Of a stretch of DNA of 36,284 nucleotides, positions 1-10,787 are shown one piece after another (position 1 is the stretch's first letter; each line of letters starts with the position of its first letter). The notes below the pieces were generated by a model. It ran no database searches and had not been told where the DNA came from. It was given only the letters and a program-made list of their open reading frames with translations. Both the position numbers and the translations under genes were made by a program. Origin of the DNA: Vibrio brasiliensis LMG 20546 (GTDB lineage Bacteria > Pseudomonadota > Gammaproteobacteria > Enterobacterales > Vibrionaceae); assembly GCF_000189255.1 (NCBI RefSeq), contig NZ_AEVS01000064.1, forward strand, positions 1-36,284, written 5' to 3'.

Positions 1-16
1 CTGTAATTCACCACGA

Positions 17-820
17 CTAAACGTTACTTTCAGAAGCCTGAAGTGCTTTCTCTTCGTAGTCAGATGCCCAGTCACGCAGAGTTTGCCAAATACGACCTAA
101 GGTCTCATGCCAGTATCGTTCAGTTTGCTCAAGGTAAACGGCTTTAGGCGTGTACTTAGCCCAGAACTGAGTCACATTGTCGTGAGCCAGATAGTTGGTT
201 GGTGCGGCATAGGGTTTCAGACCTGCAGAGTGGAACTCATTCAGTGCGCGTTTCATATGGCTGGCTGATGTTACGACGACCAGTTTTTTAGTGCTGACGA
301 ACGCCGCTGCTTGCCTTGCTTCTTCCCAGGTATCTTTTGCCGTTTCAAGCAAGATGATATCGGACTTAGCCACGCCAAGCGCTAACGCTACTTTGGCCAT
401 CATACGAGCATTGCTTACTTCTGAGCCTGCAGCGTAGCCCGACAGAATCAACTTAGCTCCGGGATAAATGCGCAGGATACGAATACCTTCACTTAAACGC
501 ATCAGTCCGGTACGACTTAATTCAGACGTAGGTGGAATTTTGTCATCTACCACATGTCCACTGCCCAACACCATCACATAGTCGATTGGCTCATCAACTG
601 GGAAAAATGCCGAGTATTGGCGCTCAAGTGGCATCAATAGACGAGATGATACTGGCTGGAATGCGATAAGGAAAATGCCAATAAAAGAGAATAGAACAAC
701 AAAGCATCCTGTCTTCTGCTTACGGGTAAACATGATCAGCATCAGACCGAAAAGGCCAATGATGAGCATTGCCGGCAACGGCATTAGCAGAGAAGACACA
801 ACTTTTTTCAGCTCAAACAT
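17..820 (-). CDS. elyC: ElyC-like envelope biogenesis factor (DUF218)
   Basis: 267-residue inner-membrane protein. Two hydrophobic segments occupy about residues 10-32 and 38-60, followed by a DUF218 domain that begins near the YVMVLGSGH stretch (about residue 81) and extends to about residue 235. ElyC of E. coli has the same topology and N-terminal pattern and is needed for peptidoglycan assembly, probably through the undecaprenyl-phosphate lipid carrier; the exact reaction is not known. It is divergent from cmoM-mukFEB, the arrangement also found in E. coli. The ATG at 818-820 is the natural start because the first membrane helix follows directly. A second DUF218 protein (24489-25124) lies in the window but lacks the membrane helices. 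Confidence 0.9.
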   Translation of the reverse strand: MFELKKVVSSLLMPLPAMLIIGLFGLMLIMFTRKQKTGCFVVLFSFIGIFLIAFQPVSSRLLMPLERQYSAFFPVDEPIDYVMVLGSGHVVDDKIPPTSELSRTGLMRLSEGIRILRIYPGAKLILSGYAAGSEVSNARMMAKVALALGVAKSDIILLETAKDTWEEARQAAAFVSTKKLVVVTSASHMKRALNEFHSAGLKPYAAPTNYLAHDNVTQFWAKYTPKAVYLEQTERYWHETLGRIWQTLRDWASDYEEKALQASESNV

Positions 821-933
821 ACTAAATAGTCCGAAAAAACATCAATTGATTATATTTTAAGAGAAAGCCTCTTTATTCCTGCTTTTCTTGTGACAGAATA
901 GCAGCACGATTAGACATAATAACTCAAGCTGCT

Positions 934-1716
934 GTGACTGAAGACCGCAATTTCGACGATATTGCCCACAAATTTGCAAAAAATATTTACGGCTCTGACA
1001 AAGGCGAGATTCGTCAAGTCATTGTTTGGGAAGATCTTCAACAGATACTTCATGCCGTAGATGGGGCGAAACAACCACTGAATGTGCTGGATGCCGGGGG
1101 AGGCTTAGCACAAATGTCGCAAAAGCTTGCTGAACTCGGACATCACGTAGCGTTATGTGATCTATCTTCTGAAATGCTGCAATTAGCACAGCAGGATATT
1201 GCAAATAATGGCCTGCTTGAGCAGTATCGCTTCATTCATTCGCCAGTCCAATCGATTGATCAACACCTCGAGTCCCCAGTGGATGTCGTACTGTTTCATG
1301 CTGTGATGGAGTGGTTAGCAGACCCTAAGCCCGCATTAGAAAAAGTGCTTGAGCAGGTGAAACCCGGTGGGATGGCTTCCATCATGTTTTATAACCATCA
1401 TGGCTTGGTCTACAAGAATGTCGTATGTGGCAATATTCCGCATGTTTTAGACGGAATGCCACATCGCAAGCGTTTTAAATTACAGCCGCAAAAAGGCTTA
1501 AAACCTGAAGAGGTATACCAGTGGATAGAAGACGCTGGTTTTTCAATTTGCGGTAAGTCTGGTATCCGCTGCTTTAGTGACTACATAGGTAATATGGAGT
1601 ACATGGGCGATTACCAGTATGAAGATGTGTTGGCACTAGAAAGACAATTGTGCAGACAAGAGCCATACCTCTCGTTAGGTCGATACATACATGTATGGGC
1701 ACAAAAGAAAGAATAA
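934..1716 (+). CDS. cmoM: tRNA 5-carboxymethoxyuridine methyltransferase CmoM
   Basis: 260-residue class I SAM-dependent methyltransferase (formerly SmtA). It methylates the carboxyl group of cmo5U34 in certain tRNAs to give mcmo5U34. SAM motif I is VLDAGGG at residues 51-57; the VLFHAVMEW stretch near residue 106 and the C-terminal YLSLGRYIHV stretch match E. coli CmoM closely. The start is GTG at 934: the frame has no ATG upstream before a TGA at 847, and the N-terminus TEDRNFDDIA aligns with E. coli QDRNFDDIA. No clear Shine-Dalgarno sequence precedes it. It is 12 bp upstream of mukF, so it is probably the first gene of cmoM-mukF-mukE-mukB, as in enterobacteria. Confidence 0.95.
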   Translation: MTEDRNFDDIAHKFAKNIYGSDKGEIRQVIVWEDLQQILHAVDGAKQPLNVLDAGGGLAQMSQKLAELGHHVALCDLSSEMLQLAQQDIANNGLLEQYRFIHSPVQSIDQHLESPVDVVLFHAVMEWLADPKPALEKVLEQVKPGGMASIMFYNHHGLVYKNVVCGNIPHVLDGMPHRKRFKLQPQKGLKPEEVYQWIEDAGFSICGKSGIRCFSDYIGNMEYMGDYQYEDVLALERQLCRQEPYLSLGRYIHVWAQKKE

Positions 1717-1728
1717 ACAGGACTAACA

Positions 1729-3066
1729 ATGAGTGAGATGACTCTAAATGCTGCTGAGCAGCCGATCGACGAACTGGTCGGCTGGGTAAAACAGCACGAT
1801 TTCTCATTGAACCTGACCACCGAGCGTTTGGCATTTTTGATCGCTATCGCTGTGCTCAGTAACGAAAGGTTCGATGAAGAGTTAGGTGAAGGTGAGCTGC
1901 ATGATGCGTTCACCATTGTGACTCGATTATTCGAAGAGACAGGGGATGCATCTGCGTTCCGTGCAAATAATGCCATCAACGAGATGGTCAAACAGAGATT
2001 AATCAGTCGCTTTACCAGTGAAATCACGGAAGGCGCCAGTATCTATCGCTTGTCACCTCTTGCGATAGGTATTACCGATTATTACGTTCGCCACAGAGAG
2101 TTCTCAAAACTTAAGCTATCTATTCAGCTATCTATGGTCGCTGACGAAATGGCGAAGGCGATTGACTCTGCTCGTCAGGGTGGTACCCCAGCACACTGGC
2201 GTAAGAACGTTTATGGTGTTTTGAAATACTCAGTTGGTGAGATTTTCGATCAGATTGACCTTAACCAGCGAGTGATGGATGAGCAGCAACAATCAGTAAA
2301 AATACAGATTGCCGAACTGCTGAATAAAGATTGGCGAGATGCGATTAACAACTGTGAATCGCTGCTATCTGAAACGTCCAATACCCTAAAAGAACTGCAA
2401 GACACGCTTCAGGCTGCGGGCGATGAGCTGCAGACTCAGATTCTTGATATTCAAGAGCTGGTCTATGGTGATGATGAGCTCGAATTTATTGCTGAAACCT
2501 TGTTTGCGCTGCAGATGAAGCTTGACCGCATCACGAGTTGGGGTCAACAAGCGATAGACCTATGGATTGGCTATGACCGTCACGTTCATAAGTTCATCCG
2601 TACCGCGATTGATATGGATAAGAACCGGGCGTTCAGTTCGCGTTTACGTCAATCGGTAAAAGATTACTTCGATATGCCTTGGTATCTGACTTATGCAGAT
2701 GCTGAGCGTCTAACAGACCTTCGTGATGAAGCTCTGGTACTTCGCGATGATGAAGTAACCGGCCAAGTACCACTAGAAGTGGAATACGAAGAGTTTCAAC
2801 AGGTCAATGATGAATTGGCGGAACGTATTGGCAGTATGCTCAGAGTTCATAAAGAACAGGGCTCCGCTATTGATCTGGGTGTCGTACTACGCGACTACCT
2901 TGCTCAGCATCCGCAGACTCATCATTTTGATTTAGCACGAATTGTTATTGACCAAGCAGTACGTCTTGGCTACTCCGAGTCAGATTATCAGGCGATTCAG
3001 CCAGACTGGCAGGCGATCAACGATTTTGGTGCAAAGGTACAAGCAAATGTCATCGACCGATATTAA
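1729..3066 (+). CDS. mukF: Chromosome partition protein MukF (condensin kleisin)
   Basis: 445 residues (E. coli MukF about 440). MukF is the kleisin of the MukBEF condensin: its N-terminal winged-helix region dimerises, the middle helical part contacts MukB and MukE, and its C-terminal winged helix caps the MukB head. The N-terminal [30 protein letters not shown] stretch and the very acidic middle region (about residues 220-260) fit the family. An AGGA sits eight bases before the ATG. The stop overlaps the start of mukE by 20 nt, suggesting translational coupling of subunits that assemble in fixed ratio. Confidence 0.97.
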   Translation: MSEMTLNAAEQPIDELVGWVKQHDFSLNLTTERLAFLIAIAVLSNERFDEELGEGELHDAFTIVTRLFEETGDASAFRANNAINEMVKQRLISRFTSEITEGASIYRLSPLAIGITDYYVRHREFSKLKLSIQLSMVADEMAKAIDSARQGGTPAHWRKNVYGVLKYSVGEIFDQIDLNQRVMDEQQQSVKIQIAELLNKDWRDAINNCESLLSETSNTLKELQDTLQAAGDELQTQILDIQELVYGDDELEFIAETLFALQMKLDRITSWGQQAIDLWIGYDRHVHKFIRTAIDMDKNRAFSSRLRQSVKDYFDMPWYLTYADAERLTDLRDEALVLRDDEVTGQVPLEVEYEEFQQVNDELAERIGSMLRVHKEQGSAIDLGVVLRDYLAQHPQTHHFDLARIVIDQAVRLGYSESDYQAIQPDWQAINDFGAKVQANVIDRY

Positions 3067-3778
3067 TGAATACATGTCAGATAATCTGGCAAAAGCAATT
3101 TCGAACCCTCTGTTTCCAGCGCTTGACAGCATGCTGCGGGCAGGACGTCATATTTCTAGCGAAGATCTTGATAACCATGCACTGTTATCAGATTTCGAAG
3201 TTGAACTGAGCTCTTTTTACCAGCGCTACAACACTGAATTAGTGAAAGCGCCTGAAGGTTTTTTCTACCTTCGTCCGCGCTCAACTTCTCTGATTGGCCG
3301 CAGTGTTCTTTCCGAATTAGACATGCTGGTAGGCAAGGTATTGTGTTTCCTTTACCTGAGTCCTGAGCGTCTGGCTCACGAAGGTATCTTTACCAATCAG
3401 GAGCTGTACGAAGAGCTGCTTGCGCTTGCCGATGAGGCCAAGCTAATGAAGCTGGTGACCAACCGAGCGACAGGTTCAGATTTAGACAAAGAAAAGCTGT
3501 TTGAAAAAGTTCGTACATCTCTACGTCGACTACGCCGTTTAGGCATGATCATCAATATCGGTGAAACCGGTAAGTTTAGCATCAGTGAATCTGTATTCCG
3601 CTTTGGCGCCGATGTCCGTATTGGCGATGACATGCGTGAAGCTCAGTTACGCCTGATTCGCGATGGTGAAGCGGTAGTCCACACTAAAGAGCCGAGTCAG
3701 GGTAGCCTGCTTGAGCAAAATAACGACGACAATGACGATCAAGCCGAAGAGCAGATGTTAGAAGAGGGTGAAGCATGA
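3047..3778 (+). CDS. mukE: Chromosome partition protein MukE
   Basis: 243 residues from the ATG at 3047 (E. coli 234). MukE is the KITE-type winged-helix subunit that binds MukF and modulates MukB ATPase and DNA contact. The start was chosen because [10 protein letters not shown] aligns with E. coli MSSTNIEQVM; the frame stays open upstream to 2942 but that extension lies inside mukF and has no family similarity. Hallmarks are [17 protein letters not shown], the [16 protein letters not shown] stretch, and the C-terminal VFRFGADVR. The tail is strongly acidic ([11 protein letters not shown]). It overlaps mukF by 20 nt and mukB by 4 nt (ATGA). Confidence 0.97.
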   Translation: MSSTDINEYMSDNLAKAISNPLFPALDSMLRAGRHISSEDLDNHALLSDFEVELSSFYQRYNTELVKAPEGFFYLRPRSTSLIGRSVLSELDMLVGKVLCFLYLSPERLAHEGIFTNQELYEELLALADEAKLMKLVTNRATGSDLDKEKLFEKVRTSLRRLRRLGMIINIGETGKFSISESVFRFGADVRIGDDMREAQLRLIRDGEAVVHTKEPSQGSLLEQNNDDNDDQAEEQMLEEGEA

Positions 3779-6700
3779 TTGAACGTGGTAAATATCAATC
3801 GCTGACCATGGTCAACTGGAACGGTTTCTTTGCCCGTACGTTTGACATTGATGGTTTAGTTACAACGCTTTCTGGCGGTAACGGTGCAGGTAAATCGACC
3901 ACTATGGCGGCGTTTATTACGGCATTGATTCCAGACCAAACCTTACTTCACTTCCGTAACACCACTGAAGCAGGCAGTAGCCAGTCATCACGTGATAAAG
4001 GTCTGTACGGTAAGCTGCAAGCGGGTGCCTGTTACGCTGCTCTTGATGTGGTTAACTCGCGCAATCAACGTTTATTGTTTGCGGTTAAGCTGCAGCAAGT
4101 GGCTGGTCGTGACAAAAAAGTCGACATTAAGCCATTCGTGGTACAGGGCCTGCCAAGTCACGTTAAACCTACTGATATCCTAATCGAAAGTGTTTCAGCG
4201 ACTCAGGCTCGTGTCCGTCAAATCAACGAAGTAAAAGAAGCGGTCGCTCAGTACGAAGGCGTACAGTTTAAAGCCTTCTCTTCAATTGTTGATTACCACT
4301 CACAGATGTTTGAGTTTGGTGTTATTCCGAAGAAATTGCGTAATTCAGGTGACCGCTCTAAGTTCTACCGTCTGATCGAAGCTTCTCTGTATGGTGGTAT
4401 CTCAAGTGCGATCACGCGCTCTCTGCGTGACTACTTATTGCCGCAGAATGGCGGTGTTAAGAAAGCCTTCCAGGACATGGAATCTGCACTGCGTGAGAAC
4501 CGTATGACGCTTGAAGCGATCAAAACGACGCAAGCTGACCGTGACCTGTTTAAGCACCTAATTACTGAATCAACCAACTACGTGGCGGCAGACTACATGC
4601 GCCACGCTAATGATCGTCGTAACAAGCTAGAGCAAACCTTATCTCTGCGTTCAGAACTGTTTGGCTCACGCGCGACTCTGATTGAGCAGAATAATCTGCT
4701 TAACCGAGTGCAAGAAGAGCTGGAGCTATTGGTTGATTCCGAATCGGCTCTGGAACAAGACTATCAAGCGGCTTCCGATCACCTACAGCTGGTGCAAAAT
4801 GCACTGCGTCAGCAAGAGAAGATCGAACGCTATCAGGAAGATCTTGAAGAGCTCAACGAGCGCCTTGAAGAGCAGTTGATGGTCGTTGAAGAAGCACAAG
4901 AACGTGTGGTGATGGCGGAAGAGCAAGCGACTGTTTCTGAAGAAGAAGTGGACAGCCTGAAGAGCCAGTTGGCGGATTACCAACAAGCGTTGGACGTTCA
5001 GCAAACACGCGCCTTGCAATACCAACAAGCAGTGCAGGCTCTGGATAAAGCTAAGCAGCTACTGGGTAACGAAGGCCTGACCGCTGAGTCGGCGCAGGCG
5101 TTGGTGTCTGAGCTAAAAGCGCAAGAAGCGCAAAGCACCACAGAACTACTGGCGACTAAACATAAGTTAGACATCTCTTCTGCGGCTGCAGAACAGTTTG
5201 AGTCAGCGCTAAAACTGGTTACCAGCATTGTTGGGCCGGTAGAGCGTAAAGAGGCGTCAAGCTCGGCAAAAGCTGCTATTGAGCAGGGCCGTGAAGCTCA
5301 GCAGATCACGCAAAATGAACAACAATGGCGCGCTCAACATCGTGATGTTGAACGTCGTCTGCATAAACAGCGCCAAACTCAGGAGCTGGTTAGCGAGTAT
5401 CAAAAACAGCACAACGTTGAACTGACTGATGAAATGACGTTCGAGCAGGAGCGTGAGCGTCATGCACTGCAAATCGAATCGCTGGAAATGTCTCAGGAAG
5501 AACTTCGCGAGCAGCGTAGTGAACAGCGTCGTCTGGAACAAGATGCTGCAGCTGAAATCAACAAGCTTGAAGCGATCGCTCCGACCTGGATTGCAGCCAA
5601 CGACGCTCTTGAATCTCTTAAAGAGCAGAGCTGTGCAGAACTCTACGACAGCCAGGCTGTAATGAGTCAGATGCAAACTGTGCTGGAGCAAGAGAAGCAG
5701 CAATCTATCGCTAAAGACAAACTGGCTGAGCGACGTGCTCAGTTAGAGGACGAAATTGAACGCCTTGCATCACCTGGCGGTTCAAACGACCCTCGTCTTA
5801 AAGGTCTGGCAGATACGCTCGGCGGTGTTCTGTTATCTGAAATCTATGACGATATCACCATTGACGATGCGCCATACTTCAGTGCGATGTACGGCCCGGC
5901 TCGTCACGCAATTGTGGTTTCTGACCTATCTGGTATCGAAGAGAAGCTAGTCGAACTGGATGATTGTCCAGAAGACCTTTACATCATCGAAGGTGACATC
6001 GACGCGTTTGATGACAGCTCGTTTGATGCGGAAGAGCTTGAAGGGGCAGTGTGCGTTCGCATGAATAACCGTCAGATGCGTTACTCGCGTTTGCCGGAAA
6101 TCCCTTTGTTTGGTCGTGCTGCCCGTGAACAACGCCTTGAGTTATTACGCAATGAGCGTGAAGAGGTGGTTGAACAACATGCGAAAGCAGCGTTCGACTC
6201 TCAGAAAATGCAGCGTCTGTATCAAGCGTTCAACAACTTTGTTGCTAAGCACATTCAGGTTGCATTCGAAGCTGATCCAGAACAAGCACTGGTTGTGGTA
6301 CGTGACAAACGCAGTCAGCTTGCTCGTGTTCTTGCTGATCTTGATAGCAAAGAACAGCAGCAACGCAGTCAACTGCTTGCCAGTAAGCAAGCGCTAACGG
6401 CGCTAGACAAGATTGCGCCAAACATGGCGTTAATTGAAGACCAGGCCCTGCCTGCACAATTTGAAGAGCTGGAGCTAAACCTTGCCAAGCTAACTGAAGC
6501 TAAAGCTTATGTAACTCGTCATGGTAAAGCGCTAGCGGAACTTGAGAAAATTGTATCGGCTCTTGAGGCTGACCCAGAGCAATTTGATGCACTGGAAGCG
6601 GACTACCAGGCTGCAGACCAAAAGCTTCAGCAACTAAAAACGCAGATTTTTGCCCTGGCAGATCTGGTTGAACGTCGCCACTACTTTGCTTACTCAGATT

Positions 6701-8232
6701 CCGTTGACCTGCTTAACCAAAGCAGTGAACTGAGCGAGCAGCTAAAAGCTAAGCTGGTCGAAGCAGAGCGCATGCGAACTCGTTCTCGTGATGAGCTTAA
6801 GCAAGCTCAGGGTCAGATGAACCAGTACAATCAGGTTCTGGCATCACTGAAGAGTTCACATCAGGCTAAGCTGGAAACCGTACAAGAGTTCAAGCAAGAG
6901 CTGCAAGAGTACGGTGTAACTGCTGACGAAGGTGCTGCAGAGCGCGCTATGCGCCGTCGTGATGAACTGCAAGAGCGTTTGCACACGTCGCGTTCACGTA
7001 AGAGTGAATACGAGCGCACTATCACTTCGACTGAGCTAGAGATGAAGTCGCTGGCTAAGCGTCTGAAGAAAGTTCAGAAAGAGTATGTGGAGCTACGTAC
7101 CTTTGTTGTCGCAGCCAAAGCGGGTTGGTGCTCGGTTCTTCGTTTAGCTCGTGAGAACGACGTTGAGCGTCGTCTACATAAGCGTGAACTTGCTTACATG
7201 TCTGCCGACGAATTACGTTCGATGTCAGATAAATCGTTGGGTGCGTTACGTCTTGCCGTTGCTGATAACGAAGATCTGCGTGATGCTCTGCGTCTCTCGG
7301 AAGATAACGCGCGTCCAGAACGTAAAGTTCTGTTCTACATCGCAGTCTACCAGCATCTTCGTGAGCGTATCCGTCAGGATATCATTCGCACTGATGATCC
7401 AGTGGAAGCGATCGAAGAGATGGAAGTAGAGCTGGCTCGTCTGACTGAGGAGTTAACTCAGCGTGAAAACCGTCTGGCGATCAGCTCTGAGTCGGTAGCA
7501 AGCATCATTAAGAAGACGATTCAGCGTGAGCAAAACCGTATTCGTATGCTTAACCAGGGTCTGTCGAATATTTCATTCGGTCAGGTTAAAGGTGTGCGTC
7601 TGAACGTTAAGATCCGTGAGAGTCACGAAGTATTGCTTAACGGTCTGTCGACAGGTCAGGAGCAACACAAAGATCTGTTTGAGTCTTCGCGTTACACCTT
7701 CTCTGAAGCGATGGCGAAACTGTTCCAACGCGTAAACCCTCATATCGATATGGGTCAGCGTTCTCCGCAGGTACTGGGTGAAGAGTTACTCGATTACCGT
7801 AACTACCTGGAGCTGAGCGTGGAAGTGAACCGTGGCTCTGATGGCTGGTTGCAGGCTGAGTCAGGTGCGCTATCGACGGGTGAGGCAATCGGTACAGGTC
7901 AATCGATCCTATTGATGGTTGTTCAGAGCTGGGAAGAAGAGTCGCGTCGTCTACGTAGTAAAGACATCGTTCCTTGTCGCCTGCTGTTCCTCGATGAGGC
8001 AGCGCGTCTTGATGCTAAGTCGATTTCGACTCTGTTCGAGCTGTGTGACCGTCTAGACATGCAGTTACTCATCGCTGCACCAGAGAACATCAGTCCAGAG
8101 AAGGGGACAACCTACAAGCTGGTACGTAAGGTGTTTAAAGACCACGAGCACGTTCATGTGGTTGGTCTGCGTGGCTTTGGTCAAACCAAGAAAGCCAATA
8201 GCGAAGTCCAACAATTGGTTGAAGAGCTATAA
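3775..8232 (+). CDS. mukB: Chromosome partition protein MukB (SMC-like ATPase)
   Basis: 1485 residues (E. coli 1486). MukB is the SMC-like motor of the gammaproteobacterial condensin. The Walker A motif GGNGAGKS is at residues 34-41 (Lys40). A long coiled coil runs from about residue 280, is interrupted by the hinge in the middle (around the [16 protein letters not shown] to FGRAAREQ region), and returns to the C-terminal head. The ABC signature is [11 protein letters not shown] with Ser1367, and Walker B is [12 protein letters not shown] with Asp1407 and Glu1408. All ATPase residues are intact. It overlaps mukE by ATGA. The strong hairpin at 8241 ends the operon. Confidence 0.98.
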   Translation: MIERGKYQSLTMVNWNGFFARTFDIDGLVTTLSGGNGAGKSTTMAAFITALIPDQTLLHFRNTTEAGSSQSSRDKGLYGKLQAGACYAALDVVNSRNQRLLFAVKLQQVAGRDKKVDIKPFVVQGLPSHVKPTDILIESVSATQARVRQINEVKEAVAQYEGVQFKAFSSIVDYHSQMFEFGVIPKKLRNSGDRSKFYRLIEASLYGGISSAITRSLRDYLLPQNGGVKKAFQDMESALRENRMTLEAIKTTQADRDLFKHLITESTNYVAADYMRHANDRRNKLEQTLSLRSELFGSRATLIEQNNLLNRVQEELELLVDSESALEQDYQAASDHLQLVQNALRQQEKIERYQEDLEELNERLEEQLMVVEEAQERVVMAEEQATVSEEEVDSLKSQLADYQQALDVQQTRALQYQQAVQALDKAKQLLGNEGLTAESAQALVSELKAQEAQSTTELLATKHKLDISSAAAEQFESALKLVTSIVGPVERKEASSSAKAAIEQGREAQQITQNEQQWRAQHRDVERRLHKQRQTQELVSEYQKQHNVELTDEMTFEQERERHALQIESLEMSQEELREQRSEQRRLEQDAAAEINKLEAIAPTWIAANDALESLKEQSCAELYDSQAVMSQMQTVLEQEKQQSIAKDKLAERRAQLEDEIERLASPGGSNDPRLKGLADTLGGVLLSEIYDDITIDDAPYFSAMYGPARHAIVVSDLSGIEEKLVELDDCPEDLYIIEGDIDAFDDSSFDAEELEGAVCVRMNNRQMRYSRLPEIPLFGRAAREQRLELLRNEREEVVEQHAKAAFDSQKMQRLYQAFNNFVAKHIQVAFEADPEQALVVVRDKRSQLARVLADLDSKEQQQRSQLLASKQALTALDKIAPNMALIEDQALPAQFEELELNLAKLTEAKAYVTRHGKALAELEKIVSALEADPEQFDALEADYQAADQKLQQLKTQIFALADLVERRHYFAYSDSVDLLNQSSELSEQLKAKLVEAERMRTRSRDELKQAQGQMNQYNQVLASLKSSHQAKLETVQEFKQELQEYGVTADEGAAERAMRRRDELQERLHTSRSRKSEYERTITSTELEMKSLAKRLKKVQKEYVELRTFVVAAKAGWCSVLRLARENDVERRLHKRELAYMSADELRSMSDKSLGALRLAVADNEDLRDALRLSEDNARPERKVLFYIAVYQHLRERIRQDIIRTDDPVEAIEEMEVELARLTEELTQRENRLAISSESVASIIKKTIQREQNRIRMLNQGLSNISFGQVKGVRLNVKIRESHEVLLNGLSTGQEQHKDLFESSRYTFSEAMAKLFQRVNPHIDMGQRSPQVLGEELLDYRNYLELSVEVNRGSDGWLQAESGALSTGEAIGTGQSILLMVVQSWEEESRRLRSKDIVPCRLLFLDEAARLDAKSISTLFELCDRLDMQLLIAAPENISPEKGTTYKLVRKVFKDHEHVHVVGLRGFGQTKKANSEVQQLVEEL

Positions 8233-8240
8233 ACAACAAA

Positions 8241-8264
8241 AGGCCCGCAGAAGCGGGCCTTTTT
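8241..8264. terminator. Intrinsic terminator between mukB and the convergent ATP-grasp gene
   Basis: Perfect 8-bp stem AGGCCCGC / GCGGGCCT with an AGAA loop, followed by five T on the plus strand and preceded by an A-rich run, so it can work in both directions. It sits 8 nt after the mukB stop and 20 nt beyond the end of the minus-strand ATP-grasp gene. Confidence 0.92.
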
Positions 8265-8283
8265 AGTTCTATTGGAAACAGGT

Positions 8284-9261
8284 TTAGCTAGTAATCTCTT
8301 TGGAGAAAATACCAAACTGACGTGCAGCGTAGGCGACACGCTCTGCTGGTTTAGGGTATTCCGCTGGAGAGCCAAGGTTCTCAATATGATGAAGGCGAGG
8401 CAGTAACCCTGCACCGTTAGCAATCTGAATCGCCAGACCCGGGCGAGCGTTGAGCTCCAGTACCATAGGACCTTCTTCTTTATCCAGAACCATATCGGTT
8501 CCCATATAACCCAGTCCGGTCATTTCCCAAGCGCTAGACGCGAGAATCAATAGGCGTTCCCAGTGAGGGACCTGCAGCGTGGCTAACTCTTTACCAGTAT
8601 CCGGATGGTGGGTAACAGGTTGGTCAAACTGAACCGCTCTTACTGCGCGTCCGGTGGCGATATCAATTCCGACACCTACAGCTCCCTGGTGCAAGTTAGC
8701 CTTACCGTCAGAGGCGGCAGTAGAGCAGCGCATCATAGCCATCACCGGATAGCCTTTGAAAACGATAATACGTACATCTGGTACGCCTTCGTAACTGAAA
8801 CCATCAAAGCAGTCATCAAACTTGATTAGGTTCTCTACTACCGCAACGTCGTTTTTGCCACCGAGAGAAAACAGGCCGGCCAGCGCATTACTGATATGGC
8901 GCTCGACATCTTCCTGGTTAATGGTTGAGCCAGAAGGCTTGGTATAAACGCCATCTTTATGCGACGTGATGACCAGAATGCCCTTGCCGCCACTCCCTTG
9001 AGCTGGCTTGATTACAAAACCAGGCCAGTTCTTAACCATGTTGTGGATGGTTTTTACTTCTGCTTGATTACGGATCACACCGATAAGTTTTGGTACAGTG
9101 GCACCTGCAGCTTCGGCAATGATCTTAGTCTTAAGCTTATCGTCAACCAGAGGGTATTTAGAGCGATCGTTGTAGCGACCAATGTAACTATGGTTACGTT
9201 GGTTCATGCCCATAATGCCCTTATGGCGTAGCTTAAACGGAGAGGTAAATTGTGAAAACAT
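8284..9261 (-). CDS. Alpha-L-glutamate ligase-like ATP-grasp protein (RimK-related)
   Basis: 325 residues. This is an ATP-grasp amide ligase-like enzyme related to RimK. The glycine-rich nucleotide loop is VIKPAQGSGGKGI near residue 90, and the metal-binding end of the fold is VLELNARPG near residue 270, with the Glu and Asn that normally hold Mg-ATP. Such enzymes join an amino acid or peptide amine to a carboxylate through an acyl phosphate; the substrate here is unknown. A GTG at 9264 and an ATG at 9261 are adjacent; GGAGGA lies seven bases before the ATG, so I chose the ATG. It begins 3 nt after the stop of the membrane transglutaminase-like gene, so the two are almost certainly cotranscribed. 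Confidence 0.88.
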   Translation of the reverse strand: MFSQFTSPFKLRHKGIMGMNQRNHSYIGRYNDRSKYPLVDDKLKTKIIAEAAGATVPKLIGVIRNQAEVKTIHNMVKNWPGFVIKPAQGSGGKGILVITSHKDGVYTKPSGSTINQEDVERHISNALAGLFSLGGKNDVAVVENLIKFDDCFDGFSYEGVPDVRIIVFKGYPVMAMMRCSTAASDGKANLHQGAVGVGIDIATGRAVRAVQFDQPVTHHPDTGKELATLQVPHWERLLILASSAWEMTGLGYMGTDMVLDKEEGPMVLELNARPGLAIQIANGAGLLPRLHHIENLGSPAEYPKPAERVAYAARQFGIFSKEITS

Positions 9262-9264
9262 CAC

Positions 9265-10770
9265 TTAGTCCTCCGCTAGCGGTTTAAAGCGACGAAGCTC
9301 AGTCAGACGATAACCAGTATAAGTACCTAACAGTAGGATGGCCGCTAATACAATTAGCTGCAGGCCAATGAAGTTAAAGGTTAAGTGCTGAATAAACGAG
9401 TTGGTCATCGCAAGATAAACCAGTACCGCTGTCAGCAGCGAACCACCACCTTGCAACACAACCTCTTTTGCACCTTCCTCTTCCCAGAGAATCGACATAC
9501 GTTCGATGGTCCACGATAGGATGATCATCGGGAAGAAGGTGATAGATAAACCTTCGGTGAGGCCAATCTTAAACGCCACCACAGTGAAGACAGAGATGAT
9601 CATAATTACCGTGATGATCACCGCGGATATCCGCGCGACTAAAAGTAAGTTGAGTTTCGACAGGTAACTTCGAATCACCAGACCCGTACCAACAATCAGC
9701 AAGAAGCCAACGATACCCGTTACTAACTGAGTTTGCACAAAGGCAACCGCAATCAGAACTGGCATAAATGTACCTGAAGTTTTCAGACCGATAATCACAC
9801 GCAGGAATACAACAATAAGTGCACCAATCGGGATTAACATGATGGTCTTAAACATCGCTTGCTCTTCTAGCGGCAAACTATGAATAGAGAAGTTGAGTAG
9901 CCCGTCTGCCAGAACTTTATCTTTGGTCGCCTGAGTTGGAGAAATATCCTGAGCAATCATCGAGAAGTGAACCTGACTGTTCTGACCGCCGACTAAATCA
10001 AGCAGCGATACGTTCGATTCATCCCAAACCAGAATATTGTCAGAAATTGCAGGGTTAGCATTGTTAGGGTTAAACAGAACCCAGTTGTTGCCATCCCAGA
10101 CCTGGTTCATATGTTGAATAGTTTGTCTGCGTCGACCGTCTTCAAGCTCGATAACGCCGACAACTTTACTTGGAATTTTCGCGTATGCGAGGATCTTATC
10201 AACCGCCTCTACCTTGCTCATACGGTTAAGAAGCAGGGAAGCGTTTTGACTTTCATTGTCGTTGATAGATTTGATCAGTTCACGGGTGAAAGTGATGTCG
10301 TCGGCTGAACGTTGGTTAGCGCGTTCGATTAATGCAAGTACCGCCGCTTCTGCCGGACCATCAAAGGTCGGTTGAGTGATTTCATCACTTGGTGGTACAG
10401 GGGCAACTTTTGCTTGAGGGTCAACAAGGAACTGAGCCTTGTAATAGATGGTTTGTGGGCCGTTTGCCTGACGAACTGACCACTCGGCACGACGTCCAGA
10501 TTCCGTCTCAACGTATGACAGGCCGTAACCAGGTGAAGATGAAGATTCATCAATCAGAGTGAAACCCGTTTGGGTATGTGGCGCAGCTAAAGAAGCTTTA
10601 ACTGGCTTTGCCTGACCAGTGAACTCGATACGCGCTTCAATATCCCACACCTGACGAGCTTCACCCGGAGTCCAGGGTACACCGTAGTTCTGGTGCCTGA
10701 AAATACTTAATGCAATACCCGCAACAATTAATAGGGCAACTGAAATATAAAAAGGAATCTTTGACGTCAT
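9265..10770 (-). CDS. Inactive transglutaminase fused to a 7-TM domain
   Basis: 501 residues. An N-terminal anchor helix (about 7-24) is followed by a soluble, presumably periplasmic, transglutaminase-like domain (about 30-300) and then a bundle of about seven membrane helices (about 308-485). In the transglutaminase-like part the segment KVEAVDKILAYAKIPSKVVG corresponds to the region of active enzymes that carries the catalytic Cys, but there is no Cys; I see no cysteine in the whole protein. A His remains at about 220 (QHMNQVW) while the usual Asp of the DPT motif is Asn (LFNPNN). It is therefore expected to bind rather than cleave or cross-link peptides. It is the middle gene of a three-gene cluster. 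AAGGTA, overlapping the stop of the gene before, serves as ribosome binding site. Confidence 0.88.
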   Translation of the reverse strand: MTSKIPFYISVALLIVAGIALSIFRHQNYGVPWTPGEARQVWDIEARIEFTGQAKPVKASLAAPHTQTGFTLIDESSSSPGYGLSYVETESGRRAEWSVRQANGPQTIYYKAQFLVDPQAKVAPVPPSDEITQPTFDGPAEAAVLALIERANQRSADDITFTRELIKSINDNESQNASLLLNRMSKVEAVDKILAYAKIPSKVVGVIELEDGRRRQTIQHMNQVWDGNNWVLFNPNNANPAISDNILVWDESNVSLLDLVGGQNSQVHFSMIAQDISPTQATKDKVLADGLLNFSIHSLPLEEQAMFKTIMLIPIGALIVVFLRVIIGLKTSGTFMPVLIAVAFVQTQLVTGIVGFLLIVGTGLVIRSYLSKLNLLLVARISAVIITVIMIISVFTVVAFKIGLTEGLSITFFPMIILSWTIERMSILWEEEGAKEVVLQGGGSLLTAVLVYLAMTNSFIQHLTFNFIGLQLIVLAAILLLGTYTGYRLTELRRFKPLAED

Positions 10771-10787
10771 AAGCTTACGCTACCTTA

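Noticed and set aside
2942-3046. Longer mukE start at 2942
   Set aside because: It lies inside mukF, and family alignment starts at the ATG at 3047.
5257-5703. Long antisense ORF within mukB
   Set aside because: It is an antisense shadow of coiled-coil codons with no ribosome binding site or family similarity.
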